Positions 16,183 to 25,821 are shown, numbered from the stretch's first letter. The stretch: 64,000 nucleotides of DNA from an uncultured Bacteroidales bacterium (GCA_900539915.1 UQDU01000003.1:45514-109513); one strand, 5' to 3'. Numbers and translations are program-made. The notes: a model not told the origin generated them from the sequence alone.

Positions 16183-17505
16183 TTATGCGGTACCTATGCC
16201 TGAATAGATAAATCCGTTTTCACGGACCTCGGCAGCATCGTATATGTTTCGGCCATCAATGATGACATGCCGTTTCATCAGTTTGTGCAAGGCATTCCAT
16301 GACGGCATGCGGAATATTTTCCACTCAGTCAGGAGGAGCACAGCATCAGCATCAAGAGCCGCATCATACATATCCGAAGCATATGATATGCCTGATTTAT
16401 CGCCTATGCGACGCTTGCACTCATCCATAGCCACCGGGTCATATACCGAAATCTGACATCCGCTGCCCAAGAGCTTATCTATCACCACCAAAGATGTGGC
16501 CTCACGCATATCATCGGTCTCAGGTTTGAAAGCCAGACCCCAGATTGCGATTTTTTTGCCTTTCAAATCGCCGCCTAACTGCTTTACGAGTTTCTCATAT
16601 ACACGGAGCTTCTGCATCTCGTTGACCTCCTCAACAGCTGTCAATACCTTCATATCGTAGCCCAGATTCTGAGCAGTACGCACAAGAGCTTTTACATCCT
16701 TGGGGAAACAACTGCCACCGTAGCCACATCCGGGATAGAGGAACTTGGAGCCGATACGGGAGTCAGACCCGATGCCTTTGCGTACCATATTGACATCCGC
16801 CCCTACAAGCTCACATAGATTCGCAATATCGTTCATAAACGATATGCGCGTAGCAAGCATAGAGTTTGCGGCATATTTGATCATCTCGGCCGACGGAATA
16901 TCGGTGAATATGACGCGGAAATTATTAAGAAGGAAAGGCCTGTAAAGACGCTCCATCATACGGCGGGCATCGTCACTCTCCACTCCTACCACCACTCGGT
17001 CAGGGCTCATAAAATCTTTTATGGCATTGCCCTCTTTGAGAAATTCAGGATTGGATGCCACATCAAACGGTATATCCACACCTCGTTTCTGTAGCTCGGC
17101 CTGTATAACCGCTTTGACCTTCTTGGCAGTTCCTACGGGGACAGTCGATTTTGTAACAAGGACCGTGTACTTATTAATCAGCTGACCAAATTCACGAGCT
17201 ACCTCAAGTACATACTGCAAATCCGCAGAACCGTCCTCATCAGGAGGAGTGCCGACAGCACTGAACACCATCGACACATCGTCAATACATGAAGCAAGGT
17301 CAGTGGTGAAGTGCAATCTGCCATCCTTGACATTGCGAAGCACCATCTCCTTCAGGCCAGGCTCATAGATAGGGATGTTGCCCTGAAGAAGTTCCTGTAT
17401 CTTTGCCTCGTCTATGTCAACGCATGTGACATCTGCACCCATTTCAGCAAAACAAGTGCCTGATACCAATCCGACATAGCCGGTGCCAACTATTGCAATA
17501 TTCAT
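16183..17505 (-). CDS. ugd: UDP-glucose 6-dehydrogenase
   Basis: This enzyme oxidises UDP-glucose to UDP-glucuronate with two NAD+, supplying acidic sugars for capsule or exopolysaccharide. The 440 residues match the family. The N-terminal Rossmann motif is IVGTGYVGLVSGTCFAEMG. The catalytic cysteine is in GCGYGGSCFPKDVKAL near 262. The C-terminal UDP-binding domain has GLAFKPETDDMREA. The related UDP-ManNAc dehydrogenase is less likely from the motif set. It is the third gene of the wza-wzc-ugd unit, 44 bp after the kinase gene. Confidence 0.95.
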   Translation of the reverse strand: MNIAIVGTGYVGLVSGTCFAEMGADVTCVDIDEAKIQELLQGNIPIYEPGLKEMVLRNVKDGRLHFTTDLASCIDDVSMVFSAVGTPPDEDGSADLQYVLEVAREFGQLINKYTVLVTKSTVPVGTAKKVKAVIQAELQKRGVDIPFDVASNPEFLKEGNAIKDFMSPDRVVVGVESDDARRMMERLYRPFLLNNFRVIFTDIPSAEMIKYAANSMLATRISFMNDIANLCELVGADVNMVRKGIGSDSRIGSKFLYPGCGYGGSCFPKDVKALVRTAQNLGYDMKVLTAVEEVNEMQKLRVYEKLVKQLGGDLKGKKIAIWGLAFKPETDDMREATSLVVIDKLLGSGCQISVYDPVAMDECKRRIGDKSGISYASDMYDAALDADAVLLLTEWKIFRMPSWNALHKLMKRHVIIDGRNIYDAAEVRENGFIYSGIGTA

Positions 17506-17549
17506 CTACCTGTATGGGTTGTATGATATTTACTCACAGATAGCGCGAA

Positions 17550-19898
17550 TCAAAAGATGCCGAAACGTTTCTTTTTCGTATCATGGTCATAACCATAGCC
17601 ATAACCATATCCGGCTTTGCTCTCAACACCGTTGACCACAAGCACCATCTTAGGCAAGCGATCGGCAGCATAGATACTATTGGCATACTTAAGGTCTCTT
17701 GCAAGCGTATAGTCGACACGAGAGACATAGAGTGTGGCATCGGCAAGTTTCGCAAACGAGAACGAATCACTCACAGCACCTACAGGAGCCGAGTCGATTA
17801 TTATATAATCATAGTGCTCACGAGCCCACTCAATCAGGGATGCAATCTTAGGTGACATAAGCAATTCGGCAGGGTTCGGAGGAATCGGGCCGGCTGTTAT
17901 TATGTCAAGAAACTCATTATCGGGCATATGACTAATCAGCATGTTGACTGTGATGTCATCGCTGGCTATGTACTGCGTCAGTCCCCATTTAGGCTGTATG
18001 CCGAAATATTCAGCCAGACGGGGCTTGCGGATGTCGGCTCCTATGATAAGAGTCTTCTTCTTAAGGAGAGCAAACGAGCATGCGATATTTGTGGAGATGA
18101 AGCTCTTGCCTTCGCCTGATTTTGATGATGTCACAAGTATCACCTTCTGACTTGCATCAGTCAGCACGAAATTGAGATTGGTACGCATCAGCCTGAACAG
18201 CTCAGCCGAAGAACTTGAAGCGTTACGTCCTATCACGATATGATTACCGGACTTGCTCTCGCATATTTCGCCGATAACAGGCATGGCGGAGAGCTTTTCG
18301 GCCTCATCACGTGTATGGAATTTCTGCTTCATCATCATCATCAGGTATATCAGGCCTAACGGTATCAGTATGCCGACAAATACCCCGGCCATCAGAGCTT
18401 TCTTCAGTCCGATACCTATCGGCTCGGAATATACAAACGCATTGTCCACTATCTCAGCACGTGACATTGCATTTGATATGTTAAGCTCTGTCTCTTCACG
18501 CAGCTGTAACAGGTACATGTAGAGACCCTCCTGTACTGTCTGCTGACGCTTGATATTTACATAGGTCCTCTCGTCAGCCGGGAGCTGGCTGAGACGACCT
18601 GCAGTCATGCTATTTTCGTTACGAAGATTGGAAACAATGATTTTCTGGCTATTGTAACTCTTGTTGAGAGAGAGGGAGATATTATCACGCAGTGCATCAA
18701 GCTGTTCCTCGATATTACGGAGCGCGATATTGTTTCCCTTGGCATTGTTAGTCAGAGTCACCCTCTTCAATACCAGAGCATTATATTCCTGTATGCCCTT
18801 GTTGTCAATTGAGCTGTTGGCATCATTGGAACTGTTTATCACAGGGATGAGATTATATTTATTTTCCGGATCTGCGATAAAAGTCCTGGCAAGATTTATA
18901 ATTTCCAGCTGGGTTTCAGCCTCAAGAAGTTTTTTCTGGACCTCGCCCATCTTATTGAGGGTGAACGATGCATCGGCAGCAATATCGGTAAGCTGATTTT
19001 TCTGCTTGAACTTCTCTATGTTGCTTTCGCTGGAAGCAAGTTCGTCATTAAGCATGCGGAGTCGCTCATTGACAAATTCAAGTGTGCGTTGCTGCTGCAC
19101 CCTCTTACGTGCAATCTCCTGGGACTGATATACATTGATCAGATTATCCAGCAGTTTACATCCGAATTCCGGATCGGTAGATTTATATGACAGACGTATA
19201 TCGTTAGACTTGCGAGAAGGGATAGAGATGCTCACATCCGCTTTAAGATTTTCGGTTGTAGCGGTGTAAGGTGATAAAACTATGACTTCTTTCAGCGATT
19301 TTTTAGGATTGTAGTCGGCGGTCTTATCAATAATGAAGAGGCCGTAGGGAGTTTTGACGGTTGTCGGCAAAGAATTTGCTTTAACTTCCGCCATAACCTT
19401 ATTATAGGTCAATTCCTTGGCTACAATCTCTATGTCCGATGCACCCTTACCCATTTTAACCTTAAACAGCAGGGAGGTAGACAGGGTATCAGCCAAGGCT
19501 GGATCCACACCTAATTTAAGCGGAGATGACAGCGGCTTCTCCACTGTCTTGAGCAGATTTTTCTTGACATAATAGCTGATATTGAGCTGCATATCCTTGA
19601 CCACCTGATTCATGACCGAATAAGATGATATGAAAGCAAGCTCATCATCCACCTCCTGTGACTGTAGATTCCCCAGGCCGAGGTCAAAAGAGGAGGCAAT
19701 GCTACCGAGAGAGCTCTTCTCCGGGCGAACCATTATGTTTGCTTCGACAACAAATAACGGCGATTTACGGTAAGCATAAAGCAAACCTACTGCCGAGCAG
19801 AATAAAATTGAAATTACAAACCACCACCAATGGAGACGGCACTGGCTCAATATAGCTTCGTAGTCAAAAACGTTAGATGACTTTCGGACACTTTCCAT
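17550..19898 (-). CDS. Polysaccharide co-polymerase/tyrosine autokinase (Wzc-like)
   Basis: This 782-residue inner-membrane protein controls chain length and export of exopolysaccharide. It has a first membrane helix near residues 30-50 (WWWFVISILFCSAVGLLYAY), a long periplasmic Wzz domain with coiled-coil segments and a GNVR-like region, and a second helix near 510-530. The cytoplasmic BY-kinase domain follows, with Walker A TSSKSGEGKSFIS, A' LIIGADIRKPR and Walker B YDYIIIDSAPVG. The C-terminus has a short tyrosine cluster, GYGYGYGYDHD, for autophosphorylation. It sits between the export lipoprotein gene and ugd, 37 and 44 bp apart. Confidence 0.94.
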   Translation of the reverse strand: MESVRKSSNVFDYEAILSQCRLHWWWFVISILFCSAVGLLYAYRKSPLFVVEANIMVRPEKSSLGSIASSFDLGLGNLQSQEVDDELAFISSYSVMNQVVKDMQLNISYYVKKNLLKTVEKPLSSPLKLGVDPALADTLSTSLLFKVKMGKGASDIEIVAKELTYNKVMAEVKANSLPTTVKTPYGLFIIDKTADYNPKKSLKEVIVLSPYTATTENLKADVSISIPSRKSNDIRLSYKSTDPEFGCKLLDNLINVYQSQEIARKRVQQQRTLEFVNERLRMLNDELASSESNIEKFKQKNQLTDIAADASFTLNKMGEVQKKLLEAETQLEIINLARTFIADPENKYNLIPVINSSNDANSSIDNKGIQEYNALVLKRVTLTNNAKGNNIALRNIEEQLDALRDNISLSLNKSYNSQKIIVSNLRNENSMTAGRLSQLPADERTYVNIKRQQTVQEGLYMYLLQLREETELNISNAMSRAEIVDNAFVYSEPIGIGLKKALMAGVFVGILIPLGLIYLMMMMKQKFHTRDEAEKLSAMPVIGEICESKSGNHIVIGRNASSSSAELFRLMRTNLNFVLTDASQKVILVTSSKSGEGKSFISTNIACSFALLKKKTLIIGADIRKPRLAEYFGIQPKWGLTQYIASDDITVNMLISHMPDNEFLDIITAGPIPPNPAELLMSPKIASLIEWAREHYDYIIIDSAPVGAVSDSFSFAKLADATLYVSRVDYTLARDLKYANSIYAADRLPKMVLVVNGVESKAGYGYGYGYDHDTKKKRFGIF

Positions 19899-19935
19899 GA
19901 ATATGGATATTTTTATTTATAAAGTGTGTTTAGGT

Positions 19936-20751
19936 TTAGCGTGTCAGAGCGATTACGAGAGATGCAACTACCGAAACGGCACTTACAACAGTAGAAATCA
20001 CAGAAATCTTATATGAACTGTACTGATTATACCGCGCATTCTCCTTGCGTATATTATTGGGCTCTACATATACCACATCATTCTGCTGCAGGTAGAAGTA
20101 GGGCGATGAGAGAGTGGATACATCGTTGAGATTTATGGTGTGATATGTGCGCTTGCCGTTTTCTTCACGAATCAGAAGCACATTGCTACGCTCGCCATAG
20201 GGTGTAAGGTCACCGGCATCGGCGATGGCATCAAGTATGGAGAATCGTTCACGGGAAATCTTCTGGCTTCCGGGGCGGGCAACCTCACCGAGCACATTTA
20301 TTCGGAAGTTGACCAGCTCGACCTTTACAAGGGCGTCGGCTACATCCTTCTCCACCTCTTTTTGTATGATTGCAGCTACCTGCGGTGTCTCAAGGCCGGC
20401 CACATGCAGTGTGCCGATAACAGGCATCGTTATATCACCCTTCTCATTAACTATATAAGTAGCAATCTTAGGCTGGGTTGACATCTCGAGTGAACCAAGC
20501 ATACCCGGGTTGCTCAACGGCAGGTTATACGGAGCTGTAGCGTCCGGAATCAGGGAGGTAATGGTTATAAACAACTCATCGCCAGGCTCGATTTTCACCA
20601 TATAGTTCTCCGTAGGGATAACCGGGGCCGAGATAGTGTCTCTGTTTGTGAAATAAGTAAGAGTGGTCCTCTTTTTGCTGCTGCAGCCGGTAAGGACAAC
20701 AAGCATGACGAGCAGACTCAGAGTAGAGAATAAATGTTTTTTTAAATTCAT
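19936..20751 (-). CDS. Polysaccharide export outer-membrane lipoprotein (Wza-like)
   Basis: This is a Wza/BexD-type export lipoprotein that forms the outer-membrane channel for polysaccharide. I chose the ATG at 20751 (MNLKKHLFSTLSLL) over one six codons upstream because it starts a normal lipoprotein signal with lipobox VVLTGC. The mature part has a Poly_export domain (YMVKIEPGDELFITITSLI), a GTLHVAGLETPQVAAII segment, an SLBB domain (VELVNFRINVLGEVARPGSQ), and a C-terminal helix SVISTVVSAVSVVASLVIAL. At about 271 residues it is shorter than E. coli Wza, as usual in Bacteroidota. It is first in the wza-wzc-ugd unit. Confidence 0.93.
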   Translation of the reverse strand: MNLKKHLFSTLSLLVMLVVLTGCSSKKRTTLTYFTNRDTISAPVIPTENYMVKIEPGDELFITITSLIPDATAPYNLPLSNPGMLGSLEMSTQPKIATYIVNEKGDITMPVIGTLHVAGLETPQVAAIIQKEVEKDVADALVKVELVNFRINVLGEVARPGSQKISRERFSILDAIADAGDLTPYGERSNVLLIREENGKRTYHTINLNDVSTLSSPYFYLQQNDVVYVEPNNIRKENARYNQYSSYKISVISTVVSAVSVVASLVIALTR

Positions 20752-20818
20752 ACCGTGCGTGTAAAGCATCTATCACAGAGTGACGAATGGCCTGTATGTT
20801 AATATTGGTTATTCTATA

Positions 20819-20857
20819 TTGTGTGCAAAATTAGCTAAATAATAGGTCGCACACAAG
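20819..20857 (-). promoter_or_regulatory. Promoter with operator-like inverted repeat, wza-wzc-ugd
   Basis: On the minus strand the -33 box is CTTG (20854-20857) and the -7 box is TAATTTTG (20826-20833), separated by exactly 20 bp. A perfect 8-bp inverted repeat, TTGTGTGC at 20819-20826 and GCACACAA at 20849-20856, overlaps both boxes. Its arms are centred 30 bp apart, close to three helical turns. Confidence 0.65.
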
Positions 20858-20982
20858 TTTGTAACGTGATATTATATGGCATTATTGCATCGCACAACCA
20901 AAAAACATCGCCAACTAAATATAACGCATGGATATGTTGATGCAAATAGATGAAAATAGCTCCCGGTTTCGTGGATTTTCAC

Positions 20983-20990
20983 TAAATTTG
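20983..20990 (+). promoter_or_regulatory. -7 box for the 21054 glycosyltransferase
   Basis: TAAATTTG lies 63 bp upstream of the start codon at 21054. The -33 region reads TTTC rather than TTTG. Confidence 0.5.
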
Positions 20991-21053
20991 CAGTTCTGTT
21001 AGGCAGATATACATAAGTCTATACTCGTAAAGGCTCATACATCAAACTTATCG

Positions 21054-22244
21054 ATGTTTTCAATTAATTTCCCCATAATAGTATATATACTGGCAGCAGC
21101 CTCCGCATTAAGCGCCCTGTTGTTTGCCCTGCTGACATTCGGCAAGCTGAAAAGGGTCATGCGCCGTTCGCTCACCGACGGCAAACTTTCCATGCCCAAA
21201 GACGATGAATTTCCATCAGTTTCCATCATCGTGCATGACGATGCAAGAGCATGGAATCTCATAGAACTGCTGCCGCGTCTGCTTGAACAGGATTATCCTG
21301 CCGAGACTGAAGTGATTGTGGTCAACGACGGCTCAAAGAGTGCTGCCGAAGATGTCATAGCACGGCTGGAAGGACGGTTCTCAAACCTCTACATGACTTT
21401 TCTCCCCGAGCAGTCACGCAATCTGAGCCGGCGCAAGTTGGCCGTCATGCTCGGCGTGAAGGCGGCACGGTATGACATGGTCATACTTATCGGAGGCAAC
21501 TGCATGGTCGACTCCCCCATGTGGCTTAGAGCCATGATGAGGCACGCCACTCGCGGCAAGCAGCTGATTATCGGATGGGCATATCCCGCGTTGACTCCCA
21601 ACGCTCAAAATCCGCGCATATCAGGCAGCCGGTGCAGATCATTTGACATAATCCGCACTGCGGTGCAATACCTTGCCTGGGCAGCAGCACGGCATCCTTG
21701 GCGAGCCAACGGCAACAACCTCGCCTTTTCACGTGAATTATTCTACAATAACCGCGGATATGCTTCTACGCTCAACCTGATGCGCGGCGACGACGACATA
21801 TGGATAAAGGAGGTAGCCACCAAAGACAATTGCGCCGTTGAACTGTCGCCGGAATCAATGATTGCAGTGATGGATGATGACCAGGTTACCACCCACCGCC
21901 TCGACAAACTGAGCCATGAATTTACATCTCGCCGTCCGGGACGTGCCGCACGGTGGACCTCCGCTCTGGCTTCATGGGCGTGGTGGGGATGGATAGGCTG
22001 CGGCATCGCATGTATATTGCTCGGTCTGCCATCGCTCATACCTCTCATATTTATGGCCGTGGTCACTCTGGTGCTGTGCGTTCCTTATATGGTAAGGTGG
22101 CGCAGAGTTTCGTCACGGCTGCATGGAAGAAAACTGTTCTTACTCGTGCCATGGTTCACGACATGGCATCCCCTGTACAGTCTGCTCTACAAGATGCGCA
22201 GCATTTCGCGTCGCCGTCAGAATTATACGGCCGGACGTCTGTAA
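21054..22244 (+). CDS. Membrane-anchored GT2 glycosyltransferase
   Basis: This 396-residue protein has an N-terminal membrane helix (residues ~5-27), a GT2 catalytic domain, and a hydrophobic C-terminal region with about two further helices (WAWWGWIGCGIACILLGLPS and the following stretch). The GT-A fold is shown by VSIIVHDDARAWNLIELLP, EVIVVNDGSKS and MVILIGGNCMVDSPMW. The last replaces the usual DxD with GGN, which is atypical. RGDDDIWIKEVA matches the conserved ED region, and the processive QxxRW motif is not seen. It is divergent from the wza operon, so a role in the same surface polysaccharide is plausible but unproven. Confidence 0.85.
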   Translation: MFSINFPIIVYILAAASALSALLFALLTFGKLKRVMRRSLTDGKLSMPKDDEFPSVSIIVHDDARAWNLIELLPRLLEQDYPAETEVIVVNDGSKSAAEDVIARLEGRFSNLYMTFLPEQSRNLSRRKLAVMLGVKAARYDMVILIGGNCMVDSPMWLRAMMRHATRGKQLIIGWAYPALTPNAQNPRISGSRCRSFDIIRTAVQYLAWAAARHPWRANGNNLAFSRELFYNNRGYASTLNLMRGDDDIWIKEVATKDNCAVELSPESMIAVMDDDQVTTHRLDKLSHEFTSRRPGRAARWTSALASWAWWGWIGCGIACILLGLPSLIPLIFMAVVTLVLCVPYMVRWRRVSSRLHGRKLFLLVPWFTTWHPLYSLLYKMRSISRRRQNYTAGRL

Positions 22245-22278
22245 ACGCTCCCCGTAGCACCCATACTCTTACAATATC

Positions 22279-22307
22279 AATCAGCCCGGGATTATCTCGG
22301 GCTGATT
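22279..22307. terminator. Hairpin overlapping the dnaG stop codon
   Basis: AATCAGCCCG at 22279-22288 pairs with CGGGCTGATT at 22298-22307. The dnaG stop codon (22292-22294) lies in the loop. It sits between the convergent glycosyltransferase and dnaG genes. Neither side has a good U-run, so efficiency is uncertain. Confidence 0.55.
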
Positions 22308-24529
22308 ACACGTTCGCCCATAAACACCGCAAACTGTTTGCGCAGCCCTATAATCTCTGCGGTCTGCTGGAGCAGCGATGACAATTGAGCATCATATCCG
22401 TCAGCATTGACATCCAGAGCGGCTATCTGAGCCTTCAGTTCATCAAGACGGCATCCGAGTATCGCATCTTTCCACTCGGCAATAGCCCGGGGGATAATAT
22501 CGCCGAGACGGTCCTCATCCTTTTCAACGGTAGCATATTTTGTATGTACCTTACTCAATACATATTTATCCGGTACAAGCTCATTGGCTATGCGGCGCAC
22601 TACATCATCGGCCGATGACAGTAAACGTTTCTGGAGATACAGCTTCTTAAACTCCTTTACATATTCCTCACGGTCATGCTCCGCTTTCTCCTGCATCACC
22701 AGTTCATTGGCCTGGATCGTGGCCATATCGGAGGCATTACGCGAAATCTCTTCATGGCCGGCTCGTAAGGCTTCCTGATATATGGCCTCAGCCTCATTCA
22801 TTGCCGCCGTCAGCTCCCGGTCAAATCCCTCATGAGCCAATGCGACACAAGCCTCATAGGCATGTCTGAGTTCGGCATCGGAAAAATCGATATCATCTAT
22901 AGCCAACTCGTTGGATATGACATCAATGACCGGGATTGCAAACTCGTTGCCATCGGCATCGACCGCATTAAAATCCATCATGCCGTATTTCATCAGGTAT
23001 CTCATCACCTGACGCTCAAACAGTCGCAATTTCCGCAACTGGAGTCCGCTTACGCTGCTTTTTTTGTCTAATGACTGCTGCGCTATACCTACGACATCCG
23101 ATGAAATATCAGCCGGTTGGACCGCTTCAGCGTTGTCAGGTTGCTGCTCGGCTGCGAGAGAAGCCTGAAGCTCTGCCCTGTTTTTGGCTTTCACACGCTC
23201 TTTGGCCTCATTCTCCAACCGTTGTGCTATAAATTTGGCGACCTGAAGGTTAAGCACATTCTCGCTGACTCCGAGGATACGTCCACACTCACGGATGTAG
23301 GCATCACGCGCGACATTGTCAGGTATAACCGAAATAGATGTGACTACATCATTGATGACACGCGCACGTGCCATAGGGTCGTTCCCGGTGCCTTCAAGCA
23401 AGATCTTGGTCTTGAAAGTGATAAAGTCGGTCTCATGTTCGGCTATATAGCTCTCGACCTCCGCAGCAGAGTGATTCTGAGCGAAGCTGTCAGGATCATC
23501 TCCCTCGGGAAGCAGGAGCACCTTGATGTCAAGCCCCTCGGCGAGCAGCATGTCTATGCCTCTCAAGGATGCCTTTATACCGGCCGGGTCTGAGTCGTAC
23601 ACCACCGTGACATTGTCGGTAAACCGATGTATCAGACGTATCTGCCCATCGGTCAGGGAGGTGCCGGATGACGCCACTACATTTTCTATGCCGCTCTGGT
23701 GCATGGAGATTACATCCATGTATCCCTCGACAAGTATGCACTTGTTGTTTTTAGCTATGGCTTGCTTGGCCTGATAGAGACCGTAGAGCTGGAGATTCTT
23801 CTTATATATAAGGCTCTCGGGAGAGTTGACGTACTTGGCTACAGTCTTGTCCGAACGCAATGTGCGTCCACCGAAAGCCACGATTTTGCCTGACACGGTC
23901 TGTACGGGGTAGATGACACGCCCTTTGAAACGGTCATATACATCGCCTCGCTCGTTGCGTATGCACAAACCTGTGTCTATAAGATACTTCTCGTTGAATC
24001 CACGCTTCAAAGCCGTCATACATAAATCATTGCGGTTTTCAAGGGCATAACCGAGGTAGAAACGCTTTATCATGCGTTCGCTGATACCTCTCTGCTTGAA
24101 ATATGACAGACCTATGGCGCGGCCGTCGTCAGTGTCAAGAAGATTGTGGGAGAAGTGCTTGGCCGCAAATTCATTGATGGCAAACATGGCCCCACGGTCA
24201 TTCTCGGCCTGTTGCTCCTCCTCGGTCATCTCCGTTTCAGGAATCTCGATGTTGTATTTGTTGGCCAGATAACGTAGAGCCTCGCCGAAACTCAGCTGTT
24301 CCAGCTCCATTATGAAGTTTACAGGGCTGCCACCCTTGCCGCAACTGAAACATTTGCATATGCCCTTGGCAGGGGATACTGAAAATGACGGTGTACGCTC
24401 GTTGTGAAACGGGCACAAGCCTATGTAGCCCGAGCCTCTGCGCTTGAGTGTGACAAAGTCGCTCACCACATCCACTATCTGGGCGGTGTCAAGGATTCGC
24501 TGTACGGTTTCGTGATCGATTTTCTTCAT
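22292..24529 (-). CDS. dnaG: DNA primase
   Basis: DnaG makes RNA primers at the replication fork. The 745-residue protein is longer than E. coli DnaG (581). The N-terminal CHC2 zinc-binding domain is visible as GLCPFHNERTPSFSVSP and CKCFSCGKGG near residues 37-67. The primase core follows, with the TOPRIM motifs CILVEGYMDVISMHQSG and VVYDSDPAGIKA near 260-320. A linker rich in Ala, Glu and Gln near 440-480 leads to the C-terminal DnaB-binding domain. The start ATG is only 7 bases after a TAACTTTG box, so the mRNA should be leaderless or nearly so. Confidence 0.97.
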   Translation of the reverse strand: MKKIDHETVQRILDTAQIVDVVSDFVTLKRRGSGYIGLCPFHNERTPSFSVSPAKGICKCFSCGKGGSPVNFIMELEQLSFGEALRYLANKYNIEIPETEMTEEEQQAENDRGAMFAINEFAAKHFSHNLLDTDDGRAIGLSYFKQRGISERMIKRFYLGYALENRNDLCMTALKRGFNEKYLIDTGLCIRNERGDVYDRFKGRVIYPVQTVSGKIVAFGGRTLRSDKTVAKYVNSPESLIYKKNLQLYGLYQAKQAIAKNNKCILVEGYMDVISMHQSGIENVVASSGTSLTDGQIRLIHRFTDNVTVVYDSDPAGIKASLRGIDMLLAEGLDIKVLLLPEGDDPDSFAQNHSAAEVESYIAEHETDFITFKTKILLEGTGNDPMARARVINDVVTSISVIPDNVARDAYIRECGRILGVSENVLNLQVAKFIAQRLENEAKERVKAKNRAELQASLAAEQQPDNAEAVQPADISSDVVGIAQQSLDKKSSVSGLQLRKLRLFERQVMRYLMKYGMMDFNAVDADGNEFAIPVIDVISNELAIDDIDFSDAELRHAYEACVALAHEGFDRELTAAMNEAEAIYQEALRAGHEEISRNASDMATIQANELVMQEKAEHDREEYVKEFKKLYLQKRLLSSADDVVRRIANELVPDKYVLSKVHTKYATVEKDEDRLGDIIPRAIAEWKDAILGCRLDELKAQIAALDVNADGYDAQLSSLLQQTAEIIGLRKQFAVFMGERVISPR

Positions 24530-24536
24530 CGTTAAG

Positions 24537-24544
24537 CAAAGTTA
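24537..24544 (-). promoter_or_regulatory. -7 box for dnaG
   Basis: On the minus strand this reads TAACTTTG and ends 7 bases before the dnaG ATG. The transcript must begin at or very close to the start codon. Confidence 0.6.
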
Positions 24545-24565
24545 GCAAAATTGGATGAATTTACG

Positions 24566-24573
24566 TACCTTTG
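24566..24573 (+). promoter_or_regulatory. -7 box for the C1 peptidase gene
   Basis: TACCTTTG lies 39 bp upstream of the ATG at 24613. It is back to back with the dnaG promoter, with only 21 bp between the two boxes. Confidence 0.55.
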
Positions 24574-24612
24574 TATCAGTTTCAACACATACTTTCATCA
24601 ACAATACCGATC

Positions 24613-25821
24613 ATGAAAACATCTCTGTTCATCACATTGTCATTGCTCTCCATATCGTCAGTGGCATTTGCTGCCGATGATGACAAGGTAGTCAACCCTG
24701 ACAGCACCGGGTTTAAATTCACCGACATAATCAACATCAAGACGACTCCCGTAAAAGACCAGAACAAAAGCGGCACATGCTGGAGTTTCTCGGGCCTCTC
24801 TTTCCTTGAGGACGAAATCCTCAATAAGACAGGCAAGGAGGTGGACCTCAGCGAGATGTTCGTGGTCAGAAACTGTTATGATGCCAAGGCCAACCGTCTG
24901 ATCAGGCTGCAAGGCTCTGTACCGGCCGCAGCAGGTGGAAGTTTTGCCGATGTGATATACACCTGGAATGAATACGGCATGATGCCGGAGGAAGCATACA
25001 CAGGTCTGCAATACGGAGAGGACAAGCATGTGCACGGCGAACTCGACGAAGGCCTCAACGGATATATAAAAGCTGTGGCACAGCTGCCCAACAAACGCCT
25101 CTCTACATCGTGGCGCAAGGCTGTCAACGGAATACTTGACGCCTATCTGGGCGAGGTACCTCAGACCTTCACAGTCGACGGCAAGTCTTATACCCCACGC
25201 AGCTATGCGGACCAGTTCGGACTGGATATGTCAGACTATGTACCCGTGACATCATGGTCTCATCATCCGTTCTACAAAACATTCATCCTTGAAGTTCCTG
25301 ACAACTGGCTTTATGAGCAATATTACAATGTTCCGCTTGACGAAATGAAAGCTATCGTTGACAACTCACTGGCCAAGGGACACACCGTCGCATGGGCTGC
25401 CGATGTCAGCGAAGGCGGATTCAAATGGCGCAAAGGCTATGCCGTGCTTCCCAAGGGCAAGGAGGAAAAAGATATGGAAGGCACCGAACTGTCACGCTGG
25501 GTACAGCTCAGCGACAAGGACCGTCAAGACGAGAAATATGACATCAACGGTCCTGTAGAAGAAGAAAACGTTACCCAGGAGTCACGTCAGGAAGGATTTG
25601 ACCGTCAGGAGACCACCGACGACCACGGCATGGTGATCGTAGGCACCGCCACCGACCAGGAAGGCAACAAATATTACAAGGTCAAAAACTCATGGGACAC
25701 CAATCAGCTATATAACGGCTACTTCTATGTGTCAGAGCCTTATTTCCTCGCCAAGACCATCAGCATTATGGTCAACAAAAACACCATCCCCTCCGACACA
25801 CGCAAGAAGCTCGGTCTCTGA
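24613..25821 (+). CDS. C1-family cysteine aminopeptidase (PepC/bleomycin hydrolase type), secreted
   Basis: This is a papain-fold peptidase of the C1B (bleomycin hydrolase/aminopeptidase C) type. I chose the ATG at 24613 because it opens a clean signal peptide, MKTSLFITLSLLSISSVAFA, and lies downstream of the promoter box. An upstream in-frame ATG overlaps that box. The catalytic Cys is in DQNKSGTCWSFSGLSFLEDE near residues 44-63. The catalytic His is in DDHGMVIVGTA and the Asn in KVKNSWDT near the C-terminus. The 402-residue protein is a little shorter than cytoplasmic PepC. Export suggests peptide scavenging in the periplasm or envelope. Confidence 0.93.
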   Translation: MKTSLFITLSLLSISSVAFAADDDKVVNPDSTGFKFTDIINIKTTPVKDQNKSGTCWSFSGLSFLEDEILNKTGKEVDLSEMFVVRNCYDAKANRLIRLQGSVPAAAGGSFADVIYTWNEYGMMPEEAYTGLQYGEDKHVHGELDEGLNGYIKAVAQLPNKRLSTSWRKAVNGILDAYLGEVPQTFTVDGKSYTPRSYADQFGLDMSDYVPVTSWSHHPFYKTFILEVPDNWLYEQYYNVPLDEMKAIVDNSLAKGHTVAWAADVSEGGFKWRKGYAVLPKGKEEKDMEGTELSRWVQLSDKDRQDEKYDINGPVEEENVTQESRQEGFDRQETTDDHGMVIVGTATDQEGNKYYKVKNSWDTNQLYNGYFYVSEPYFLAKTISIMVNKNTIPSDTRKKLGL

